Part shown: in pieces, positions 44,506 to 52,163 of the stretch
How positions within the stretch are numbered: the first letter of the stretch is position 1
Layout of the letters: each line of letters starts with the position of its first letter
DNA from: Taibaiella sp965229095
GTDB taxonomy: Bacteria; Bacteroidota; Bacteroidia; Chitinophagales; Chitinophagaceae
Assembly: GCA_965229095.1 (NCBI GenBank)
Contig: OZ245855.1
Location: forward strand, 4,092,001-4,156,000
Direction: 5' to 3'
Length of the DNA: 64,000 nt
Notes under the pieces: model-generated
What the model saw: only the letters and a program-made list of their open reading frames with translations
Databases searched by the model: none
What the model was told of the DNA's origin: nothing
Translations under genes and position numbers: made by a program

Positions 44506-44535
44506 AATGGTGATAGGTGATATTTATAGAGGCTT

Positions 44536-45024
44536 TTACGGGGTTGACGGTGACGGGTCAGGGCTAAGAGCTGACTCGTTTTCCAGTCCACCCAGTTCTT
44601 TATAGCGGGTAGCGAAATAATTGCTGTTCCAATACACCCGCACCCAGTTCATGAACCGATCGGCCTTTTCGGTATCCAGGTGCGCCGGGGGATTGAATTT
44701 GTTTTCTTGTTCGAACAATTCGCCCATGCGTTCATCAAAAAAAAGCGCATGCAGGCAATATTTATGAAAGGCTTCATGATCGCCGTCGGCATTAAACCGG
44801 AAAAACGATTTATGTCTTAATTTGCCTGTAGGTATGTACACTGCTTCCGTATAATACAACACCGTTGCAGTAGCGTTGTGCTGGTACAGATGCACCGTAA
44901 GTTCCAGCGGTTCCCCGTTCCTGATACATTTGTACTGCTTGGCCGTGCTCAGTTCCCTGTAGCCCAGGCCGGCAAGATGGGAAGCTGCGGCATGATTGGC
45001 ATCGGTATGATGTTTGGTTTCCAT
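44536..45024 (-). CDS. Hypothetical protein, 162 residues
   Basis: Soluble, no signal peptide. The sequence includes KQYKCIRNGEPLELTVHLYQHNATATVLYYTEAVYIPTGKLRH, suggesting a beta-sheet-rich fold, and a helical second half with FHKYCLHALFFDERMGELFEQ. The last 20 residues are low complexity (ALSPDPSPSTP). I do not recognise a family. It is monocistronic, with open sequence on both sides. Confidence 0.7.
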   Translation of the reverse strand: METKHHTDANHAAASHLAGLGYRELSTAKQYKCIRNGEPLELTVHLYQHNATATVLYYTEAVYIPTGKLRHKSFFRFNADGDHEAFHKYCLHALFFDERMGELFEQENKFNPPAHLDTEKADRFMNWVRVYWNSNYFATRYKELGGLENESALSPDPSPSTP

Positions 45025-45239
45025 AATCAGGTGTTTAAGGTTATTGACTTGATTCCATGACCGGGATATCGATCTGTTTGTTAAAACAAAGGTAGTCGCG
45101 CACTACGCCAGTACACGGCGCAGAAACGGTGGCGGAGAAAATAAATTATCTGTAAACATGGATTGCCGGCAACAACTATTTCCGGATTCTTTTGTCTTGT
45201 GTGCTGTACACAACTGCTTTACGGATACCTCTATCCGGA

Positions 45240-46472
45240 ATGCGTTATATTTGGACTGTTTTAGCAATACTTATGGGATTATTTTTTAACTGGAGAAGAA
45301 ACAAAGGTTCCGATGCAGCATCGGAATCTGAAATGGTACATGCCCGTCAGACCTACCCTTTTTATATCAAAGCGCCGCTGGTTCTTATCGGGATCTACCT
45401 CTTATTTTATATTATGTTTCTGTTGCAGGACATTCTTGTTCCTTTTGCATTTGCAGGCCTTATTGCTATCCTGCTTAATCCCATTTATAACCGTTTTCAG
45501 AAATGGAAATTCAATAAGATACTGGCAATTCTCCTGACCATTCTTATTGCCGTGGTGGTATTGCTGGCCGTATTGCTTTTCCTCTCCTCCCAGATCGTAC
45601 AATTTGGTGACATGATCCCTCAGTTGAAGGAAAAGACCTTATCCCTGTTGCACGAACTACAAGCCTGGTTGTCGGCCCGCTTTGGCATCTCGGCAGAGAA
45701 GCAGGTCAATATGTTGAACGAAGCGATGAACAGTAGCAAGGCCTATATCGGCAGCACTTTGAATACCGTATTCGGTATGCTTAGCTTTTTTGTGCTGATC
45801 CCGTTGTATGTGTTTCTCTTGCTGTTTTATAAGCCACTTATCCTGAATTTTATTTTTGAAGTGTTCCAGGAAGACAATAAAGAACAAGTGGCCGAAATAT
45901 TGCAGGAAACCAAGAACGCGGTGCAAAGCTATGTGGTGGGTCTGATGATAGAAATGGTGATTATCGCAGTCCTGAATTCGGTGGCTTTATTGCTGCTGGG
46001 TGTCAAGTATGCTATCCTGCTAGGTGTGATTGGTGCGATACTTAACGTGGTGCCTTATATCGGCGGGGTGATCGCTATCCTGCTGCCGGTTTTAATATCT
46101 TTCGTTACCAAGGAAGGTTTTACCACACCTATATTGATCGTAGTGGCTTATAGCGTTATCCAGTTCATCGATAACAACGTAGTTGTACCGAGAGTGGTAT
46201 CGTCCAAGGTGTCGGTCAATGCGCTGATCTCGATCATTGTTGTGCTGATGGGAGGCACCTTATGGGGCTTTAGCGGTATGTTCCTCTCCATTCCTTTTGT
46301 GGCGGTGTTTAAGATCATCTGCGACCGAATCGAGGAGTTGAAGCCCTGGGGCAAGCTCCTGGGCGATAAGATGCCGGTGCATGTACCCATACAAGTGGTG
46401 AATCGCGAAGAGACCGATGATACGGCCGAAGGCAGGGCTGCCCTGCAACAAGACCCGGAAAGCGAGGCCTGA
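45240..46472 (+). CDS. AI-2E family transporter (UPF0118, TqsA-like)
   Basis: 410 residues from the ATG at 45240; the later ATG at 45272 is not in frame and others give a shorter start. Eight predicted membrane segments and the family core GAILNVVPYIGGVIAILLPVLISF and QFIDNNVVVPRVVSSKVSVNALISIIVVLMGG are diagnostic. Members export autoinducer 2 or act as Na+/H+ antiporters; the substrate here is unknown. The C-terminal tail is charged and not conserved. Confidence 0.88.
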   Translation: MRYIWTVLAILMGLFFNWRRNKGSDAASESEMVHARQTYPFYIKAPLVLIGIYLLFYIMFLLQDILVPFAFAGLIAILLNPIYNRFQKWKFNKILAILLTILIAVVVLLAVLLFLSSQIVQFGDMIPQLKEKTLSLLHELQAWLSARFGISAEKQVNMLNEAMNSSKAYIGSTLNTVFGMLSFFVLIPLYVFLLLFYKPLILNFIFEVFQEDNKEQVAEILQETKNAVQSYVVGLMIEMVIIAVLNSVALLLLGVKYAILLGVIGAILNVVPYIGGVIAILLPVLISFVTKEGFTTPILIVVAYSVIQFIDNNVVVPRVVSSKVSVNALISIIVVLMGGTLWGFSGMFLSIPFVAVFKIICDRIEELKPWGKLLGDKMPVHVPIQVVNREETDDTAEGRAALQQDPESEA

Positions 46473-46493
46473 TGTGCCGATAGAAAAAAATAA

Positions 46494-46524
46494 TTTGCTG
46501 CTATCATCCGGCTCAATACATTTG
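46494..46524 (+). promoter_or_regulatory. Consensus Bacteroidota promoter before the 28-codon gene
   Basis: TTTG at 46494-46497, a 19-base spacer, then TACATTTG at 46517-46524. Both elements match the consensus completely. It is the best promoter in the window. Confidence 0.75.
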
Positions 46525-46560
46525 CACCGCAATCCGAAAATATTTAAAACCCAAGTAACA

Positions 46561-46647
46561 ATGCAACGCCAGTTTCAACATATCGCTAAGAAAGGTTTTA
46601 GTCCACTGGGCTATTTCCTGTGCGGGGCATTAACTGCTGTAGGGTAA
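46561..46647 (+). CDS. Small protein of 28 residues, putative
   Basis: The frame starts with ATG 37 bases after a consensus promoter and ends 23 bases before a strong terminator, so it is a stand-alone transcript of about 170 bases. The peptide starts with a positively charged MQRQFQHIAKKG and ends with a hydrophobic FSPLGYFLCGALTAVG, which could be a membrane-associated small protein. It might also be a non-coding RNA with a chance frame. I know of no named homologue. Confidence 0.55.
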   Translation: MQRQFQHIAKKGFSPLGYFLCGALTAVG

Positions 46648-46670
46648 ATTCCATATCCTAAGCTTATTGA

Positions 46671-46697
46671 CCCCGCTTTCCGAAGCGGGGTTTTTTT
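46671..46697 (+). terminator. Strong intrinsic terminator
   Basis: CCCCGCTT (46671-46678) and AAGCGGGG (46683-46690) form an 8-bp GC-rich stem with a 4-base loop, followed by seven T residues. Confidence 0.92.
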
Positions 46698-46764
46698 ATG
46701 GATAAAAATCCCTGACCCCTTGTTTGCCGTCTCTTTGCGGCTACCCTTTACTGATAAAAAATAA

Positions 46765-47847
46765 ATGATGAACAATCTTTTCTTAAATAAAAATTTTGAC
46801 GGCGCGAATATATTCGACAACCGTTTTATAGAAGTGAAGTCCCTTTACCTGTCTTTGTTCGGTACATTGCCTAACGTAAACTACATAGGGCAGATCGATG
46901 GTGAAAAAGCATACAAGATCGTTGCGGAAAAATACGCGGCACTGATCCTGAATACAAATACCTACCGCTGGTACGAGCAAAAGAAAAAGAAATACCGCTT
47001 TGATCGCACGGTACTTGTGTTGAACAATAAGGTAGTGCTGGAATTCAACGAAAGCTATGTGGATATATTGCACGATGGTACACAAGCCGGCTTCCTTGGG
47101 GAGCTGACAGCGATCACCTATCGCTGTCGTGAAGGATTGCGTAAGCCCAAAGCGGAAGTAAACCTCATCATAAAAGAGTATGACAGCCTGGCTTTAAAAC
47201 CGATGGAGATCAAGAAGACCAGGCTCGACATCGACCTTTATTATGATGATGATTTTAAAGAGGTAGATGAACTTATCCGCAAAAGGCTGAACACAAAAGA
47301 AGATAAAGGTATCGTACTCTTGCATGGTTTGCCTGGGACAGGTAAGACCACTTATCTCCGATACCTTATCGGTACGGTAAAAAAGAAAGTATTGTTCCTG
47401 TCGCCCGATGTAGCAGGCAACCTTATGGATCCTTCTTTTATAGAATTGCTTATCGACAACCCGGATTCGATCATCATTATTGAAGATGCAGAAAATATTA
47501 TCATGGACCGCAGAAACAACAACAGCTCTTCAGTGTCCAACCTGCTGAACATCTCAGATGGCCTGCTGGCCGATTTCCTGAATGTACAACTGATCTGCAC
47601 TTTCAATAATGCGCTTACCCTTATCGACAGCGCGCTGATGCGTAAGGGAAGGCTTATCGCCAAATATGAATTCGGGAAGCTCCCGGTGGCTAAGGCACAA
47701 CGCCTGAGCGATAAGCTGGGCATCGACCGGGTTATCGATCAGCCCATGACGGTAGCGGAGATCGCGCATCCCAGGAAGCTGCAGGAACCCAAGCCGCAGG
47801 TACAGGTTATCGGTTTCAGGAGAGCTATGGAGGAGATCGTAAATTAA
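46765..47847 (+). CDS. BCS1-like AAA ATPase
   Basis: 360 residues. An N-terminal half (residues ~1-160) has no recognised domain and no signal or membrane segment. The AAA domain follows: Walker A LHGLPGTGKTTY (residues ~189-200), Walker B DSIIIIEDAENII, sensor 1 LICTFNNAL and an arginine in MRKGRLIAKYEFG, the order of the BCS1/CbxX-like clade. Mitochondrial BCS1 helps assemble the bc1 complex; bacterial members of this clade often have other roles, for example in phage defence. The role here is unknown. Confidence 0.85.
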   Translation: MMNNLFLNKNFDGANIFDNRFIEVKSLYLSLFGTLPNVNYIGQIDGEKAYKIVAEKYAALILNTNTYRWYEQKKKKYRFDRTVLVLNNKVVLEFNESYVDILHDGTQAGFLGELTAITYRCREGLRKPKAEVNLIIKEYDSLALKPMEIKKTRLDIDLYYDDDFKEVDELIRKRLNTKEDKGIVLLHGLPGTGKTTYLRYLIGTVKKKVLFLSPDVAGNLMDPSFIELLIDNPDSIIIIEDAENIIMDRRNNNSSSVSNLLNISDGLLADFLNVQLICTFNNALTLIDSALMRKGRLIAKYEFGKLPVAKAQRLSDKLGIDRVIDQPMTVAEIAHPRKLQEPKPQVQVIGFRRAMEEIVN

Positions 47848-48214
47848 GCTTGCGCCAGGCCATCTGTGAGTGTCGCCGGTATAATCTATTGTCTCCGCCT
47901 GCATGAATCATCGAGGGTGTATTTAATTATAAACGGGTAGTGCATACTTGCAATACCCGTTTATTTTTATCTGACTATCCCGATAAAGGAAACCTTAGCA
48001 CTATTTACCTCTTCCACAGTTGCTGAGCTTGTCGAAGCACCATTTTAACGACGTCCTTTCGACAGGCTCAAGGACCGAAAGGGGTTTGTTTCCTATATCG
48101 GGATAGTCAGTTATTTTTATTTAAAGAATGGTTCAGTAAAGTTTGGCATTATCCTTGATATACTATTCTAGTTTTCATAAAAATTAAACCCCTTAACGCA
48201 AAAAAACTTTACCT
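47848..48214. other. Intergenic region holding a MITE-like element
   Basis: About 370 bases; most of the middle is the 140-bp inverted-repeat element at 47971-48110. On the right is AT-rich sequence upstream of the MscS gene. Confidence 0.6.
47961..48120. mobile_element. MITE-like element with inverted ends and a 10-bp direct duplication
   Basis: Terminal arms of 23 bases with one mismatch (47971-47993 with 48088-48110, outer sequence CTGACTATCCCGATA). The element is directly flanked on both sides by the 10-bp sequence TTATTTTTAT (47961-47970 and 48111-48120), as expected of a target-site duplication. An inner inverted pair (TGAGCTTGTCGAA at 48024-48036 with TTCGACAGGCTCA at 48058-48070, one mismatch) forms a second hairpin. 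There is no coding capacity. It would need a transposase supplied elsewhere. Confidence 0.75.
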
Positions 48215-49072
48215 ATGCTCTTTTTACAAGTTGATGAAACGATCAAAGCCGGCGCCCAGGCCCTTAATTCGGGTGAAGTATGGCTGCTGAAGATCAAGTC
48301 TATGGCAATGGACTATGCGCCCAAGCTGATCGGTGCTATCCTGGTGTACATTATCGGTCAATGGATCATAGGCCGTATCGGGAATCTATCCAGGAAAGTG
48401 CTGGCCGGCCGTAATTTCGACGTATCGCTTCAGAAATTCCTGCTGTCGCTCATCAAAGTAACCCTGAGTATCCTTTTATTCCTGGCTATCGCCGGTATGA
48501 TCGGTGTGGACATTACCGGTTTCGCGGCTATACTTGCGGGTGCTGGTATCGCTATTGGCGCGGCATTGAATGGCTCGCTGGGCAACCTTGCAGGCGGTGT
48601 TATGATGATGATCTTTAAACCCTTCAAAGTACACGATATGATCGAAGCGCAAGGCTCCATAGGCATCGTGCAGGAGATCGGGATCTTCAACACCACTATA
48701 CTTTCTCCCGAAAACAAAACCGTTATCCTGCCTAACGGCGCTTTATCTACAGGCGTTATTACCAACTATACTACGCATGGCAACCTGAGGGTGGACCTTG
48801 TAATGGCTATAGCCCTGGATATGGATGTAGACAAGGCCCGTAGCATCGCTACGGCTGCAATGCTCAGCCATCCTAAGGTATTGCAGACACCGGCTCCCGA
48901 AGTGAGCGTATTGAAAGTAGGCGACGGTATGACCTCGCTGGCGATCCGTCCCTATACCACGCAGGCCGATTACTGGGATGTTTATTTTGGGGTGCAGGAA
49001 CTGGTGAAGAAAGCTTTTGATGCCAATGGCATTGCCGGCCCTATACCGACAAGGGTACTCATCAACAAGTAA
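48215..49072 (+). CDS. MscS-family mechanosensitive channel
   Basis: 285 residues. Membrane helices at about 30-52, 70-90 and 93-125; the third contains the Gly/Ala-rich pore-lining pattern AAILAGAGIAIGAALNGSLGNLAGGVMMMIFKPFKVHD typical of small MscS channels. The cytoplasmic domain includes LPNGALSTGVITNYT. It opens under membrane tension to release solutes in osmotic downshock. Length matches the E. coli protein (286). Confidence 0.95.
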   Translation: MLFLQVDETIKAGAQALNSGEVWLLKIKSMAMDYAPKLIGAILVYIIGQWIIGRIGNLSRKVLAGRNFDVSLQKFLLSLIKVTLSILLFLAIAGMIGVDITGFAAILAGAGIAIGAALNGSLGNLAGGVMMMIFKPFKVHDMIEAQGSIGIVQEIGIFNTTILSPENKTVILPNGALSTGVITNYTTHGNLRVDLVMAIALDMDVDKARSIATAAMLSHPKVLQTPAPEVSVLKVGDGMTSLAIRPYTTQADYWDVYFGVQELVKKAFDANGIAGPIPTRVLINK

Positions 49073-49087
49073 TGTTTAGTACAATCA

Positions 49088-49132
49088 TAACAAAAGAAGG
49101 CCTTCCATATACGGGAAGGCCTTCTTTTGTTA
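49088..49132 (+). terminator. Intrinsic terminator after the MscS gene
   Basis: Perfect 19-bp stem (49088-49106 with 49114-49132), loop of 7 bases; the outer arm gives TTTTGTTA. Confidence 0.88.
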
Positions 49133-49222
49133 ACCTGGCCTGCTTCCGCAATAATGTAGGACAAGCCGGCGTTTAGGCCCATACATATAACGCGTCGCAA
49201 CTGCGTTAATAAGTCCTATGCT

Positions 49223-49909
49223 ATGATGCAACGTATCCGATCTTTGCCTTTTTTGTTTTTTAAGTATGCTCTTTTGTTGTCCCTGTCAGGCTGTTTTTTA
49301 AGTAGCTATGCCCAGGAGGCTAAAATACATTGGGGGCTTACTGTGGCCCCAGCAGCTAAAATACCCATAGTGGCTGCAGGAAAGGCTTACAGCTTTTGGG
49401 GCAATGTTAGTCTTTGCCTCACTACCATTGTTGAAGGCGCGGAAGAAAACGACCTGGCCTTTTCCCTAAAGACAGGTGTTGCCTATGATGTAACCCGGTA
49501 TAAAGTTCCTATATACGGAGGCTTTCTTATCGACAGGGCCAATTTTTTTCTTAACCCCGAAATCCTCTTTCGCACCGGTTCCCCGAGGGTGAAAATAGCC
49601 GGCGGCTTTGGCGTGGAATTTAATGGGTATTACTTGTCGCAACTGGAGCGTAGTGAGGGGAGTGTTGTGGACACAGAGGCAAAACAAAAGATAGATGATG
49701 CCAGGCGGAAAGGTCTTGCTTTTCTCACCGCTGGCTTGCAGTATGATCTAAAACACGACATCTTTATACACCTCTTCCTGAAGCAAATGCTGATGGATGC
49801 CTATCGTGGAGACGCTACTATTTCCTTTAGTGGAGGCAGCGATCAAACGAAGCTTAAATTGAACCAGATACCTACTTATTTGGGTATTGGCTTTGCGTAC
49901 TTTTTCTAA
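49223..49909 (+). CDS. Outer-membrane beta-barrel protein
   Basis: 228 residues with a signal peptide (MMQRIRSLPFLFFKYALLLSLSGCFLSSYAQ). The mature part has the alternation of aromatic and polar residues of a small barrel (IHWGLTVAPAAKIPIV, LNPEILFRTGSPRVKIAGGFGVEFNGYY) and ends ...YLGIGFAYFF. The second half has a charged loop AKQKIDDARRKG. Function unknown. It is the last gene before the eCIS cluster and is not obviously part of it. Confidence 0.8.
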   Translation: MMQRIRSLPFLFFKYALLLSLSGCFLSSYAQEAKIHWGLTVAPAAKIPIVAAGKAYSFWGNVSLCLTTIVEGAEENDLAFSLKTGVAYDVTRYKVPIYGGFLIDRANFFLNPEILFRTGSPRVKIAGGFGVEFNGYYLSQLERSEGSVVDTEAKQKIDDARRKGLAFLTAGLQYDLKHDIFIHLFLKQMLMDAYRGDATISFSGGSDQTKLKLNQIPTYLGIGFAYFF

Positions 49910-50226
49910 GCGCAACGGGCAGATTTACTATATAAGCAACTAGATTTTCATATTAGTTATGGATATTGTAATTGTTAATATTACGTGATTTTACTGATTT
50001 TTCAATTGACTTAACTATTTAAAATATTGTTTTTCAATATTTAATAAAATATTTTAATAGTGTTTTGATCTAATTTTCCATTTTATTTTACAAATCTTTC
50101 TTTTTTCAATTTTTACTTTCTAATATTGTGCCATCATCAGGATCTAACCCCTCTTGTTGATAAACATCACCCTATAAACAAAACCCAGAGTTTCAGCAAT
50201 GGAACTTGCAACCCTGCATCGGCACC
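49910..50226. promoter_or_regulatory. AT-rich region upstream of the eCIS operon
   Basis: About 320 bases, strongly AT-rich between 49930 and 50130, without a supported gene. A nested inverted repeat TTAAAATATT (near 50022) with AATATTTTAA (near 50048) is present, and TAATATTG (50121-50128) resembles a -7 element with one mismatch. It likely contains the operon promoter and its control sites; the precise promoter cannot be fixed. Confidence 0.5.
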
Positions 50227-50820
50227 ATGTTATACGAATCACTTCTCTTCCTCGAAGGGCAGTTGAACAAATATTTCGGGAAGCTACATGAGGAAAATGA
50301 AAGTATTGGTTCCAGCCCGGTAAAACTGGAAAATATAGCTGCGCTAAAAGATACCGATCTCGAAGGAGCAGACAACATCTTTGTGACGCTGGTGAATATT
50401 TCCGAAGAAACCACGCTTAAGAACGTACCTAATTTCAGAAGGGAAAACGATACGACCGTTTACAAAAACCCTCCTGTGTACCTCAACCTGTATATACTGT
50501 TCTCTGTTTGCATCCACGGTGCTTACGATAAAGCATTAATGCACCTCTCTTACCTGATTAAATTTTTCCAGGCGAAAAATACATTTACGCATAAGAACAG
50601 TGCGACCACTGCTTTTGGCGAAGGCGTTGCTTTTAAGCTGATCATGGATCTGTATTCTCCCACTTTTGAGCAGGCCAATTACCTGTGGAGTACCCTCGGG
50701 GGAAAACAATATCCTTTTGCCCTGTACAAAATGCGCCTCCTGGAAATAGAGAAAGATGCCATTACCGAAAAACGTGGACTCATTACCGAAATTTCACTAG
50801 CGGACCAACCGACCCTGTAG
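50227..50820 (+). CDS. eCIS cap/tail-terminator protein, DUF4255
   Basis: 197 residues from the ATG at 50227 (MLYESLLFLEGQLNKYFGKLH). The DUF4255 (Pvc16_N) domain spans most of the protein; key stretches are VTLVNISEETTLKN and YLNLYILFSVCIHGAYDKALMHLSYLIKFFQ, followed by PFALYKMRLLEIEKD and GLITEI. In Afp and PVC the equivalent protein (Afp16) terminates tube and sheath growth at the distal end. Here it is the first gene of the cluster. Confidence 0.9.
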   Translation: MLYESLLFLEGQLNKYFGKLHEENESIGSSPVKLENIAALKDTDLEGADNIFVTLVNISEETTLKNVPNFRRENDTTVYKNPPVYLNLYILFSVCIHGAYDKALMHLSYLIKFFQAKNTFTHKNSATTAFGEGVAFKLIMDLYSPTFEQANYLWSTLGGKQYPFALYKMRLLEIEKDAITEKRGLITEISLADQPTL

Positions 50821-50908
50821 CAAGACCCCGTAGCACAAGCCCGGAATTTAACCGATATCCAATTTTTAATTGCATTTCAACTACGTTTCCTAACAAACGA
50901 TTTTTGTC

Positions 50909-52144
50909 ATGGGTTTCGTCATTACCTATAAACCTCTTTTTGAAATCCGGTTGCTGCACCATTATCATCTTGATAAGGGCGGAGCAGGTGGCGACTATCT
51001 TCTTTTCGACCTGGCAACAACCGAAGAGCAGGACATCATGTTGCGGCAGTACGATATAGAAACCTTCCTCAGGATCGAGCCTACGCCCGGCTGTGCAGCT
51101 TTATTGAAAAAGCATCACTGTATCTTCCGCAGGCAGGGCGACCGGATCATGGTGGCCGTAAAAGTGGTATTGGATACGGTTTTGAACAAGTATAAACCAT
51201 TCGTGCCCCTGGCCGACGACCTGGCTTTCCGCTTTCGTTACCGCGCCATTGATAAAGATTTCCTGAACTATACCGGCTTGCCGATGCAGCAGGAGAAAAG
51301 CTCCATTTTCTTTTTCCAGAATAAAAAAGAAGGCAGTGTCCGGACCTATCCTGCATTGAGCAAAGCAGCGCCGGTAAGGGATAACAGTAAAACATACAGC
51401 GCCGGAGAAATATTACTAACAGCCGACCTCGCCAGCGTATTGATCGCCGACAGGATTACCGGCCCGGTAAATACGCCCTCGCAAACCTTTACCACAGATC
51501 CCAAAGTAGGTGGTAACGCATTGGCTTATGTAAACAGGAACGATCTTATCCGCACATCGGGTAACCTGCTGTCGGTCGATACCGGCCTGCAGGATAGGAG
51601 GGAGGACGTAACGGTAAGCGTAACCAACAATGCCGGTACGGCGATCAGTCCGAAGATCATCATTTTTGAAAAGACGAATACCACGTTACAGGTGGACTTC
51701 AGCCCTTTTGAAGAAGGCCTTTACACTGTACACCTAGAAGATGCAGGCAGCGCTTATTCCGAGGACGTACTTTTCTACCTGCAGAAAGAACAGGACGACA
51801 GCGACGGGATTATACAGATCAATGTAAAAAGCGACGACGCTTCCTTCAACCTGGTAAATGCAAACGGTACCATCAAGGAAGGGAGCCAGATGAAGAGCTT
51901 CCTGTTGCGGTTTAAAAACAGGGCTACCGTATGGCGTTACCTGGGCGCCGACTTTGATAATGAGCCGGAAAGCGGTCCGCATCTGCTCGCCTTGCATGGA
52001 TTCGTAAGCCTTACGATTAATGATGAAAATGCCGTTCCGGTTACCGATCCGCCCAATGCATCGGTGCATATGATCAAAACGGAAAGGCCGGTAGCTGCTC
52101 CCGATCACTATAACCTTATTTCAGAAATATACATTAACTCCTAA
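50909..52144 (+). CDS. eCIS-associated protein of unknown family, 411 residues
   Basis: Soluble, without signal peptide. The first ~120 residues (GFVITYKPLFEIRLLHHYHLDKGGAGGDYLLF, LRIEPTPGCAALLKKHHCIFRRQGDRIMV) form one domain; residues 150-280 contain beta-rich stretches, and 250-300 look like an immunoglobulin-like region (VTVSVTNNAGTAISPKIII, LYTVHLEDAGSAYSEDVLFYL). I know no named family. Placed between the cap and first sheath genes, it is probably a structural part or an assembly factor, but that is inference. A similar gene sits at this place in other Bacteroidota eCIS loci as I remember them. Confidence 0.8.
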   Translation: MGFVITYKPLFEIRLLHHYHLDKGGAGGDYLLFDLATTEEQDIMLRQYDIETFLRIEPTPGCAALLKKHHCIFRRQGDRIMVAVKVVLDTVLNKYKPFVPLADDLAFRFRYRAIDKDFLNYTGLPMQQEKSSIFFFQNKKEGSVRTYPALSKAAPVRDNSKTYSAGEILLTADLASVLIADRITGPVNTPSQTFTTDPKVGGNALAYVNRNDLIRTSGNLLSVDTGLQDRREDVTVSVTNNAGTAISPKIIIFEKTNTTLQVDFSPFEEGLYTVHLEDAGSAYSEDVLFYLQKEQDDSDGIIQINVKSDDASFNLVNANGTIKEGSQMKSFLLRFKNRATVWRYLGADFDNEPESGPHLLALHGFVSLTINDENAVPVTDPPNASVHMIKTERPVAAPDHYNLISEIYINS

Positions 52145-52163
52145 ACTTTAAACCATTTTTATC

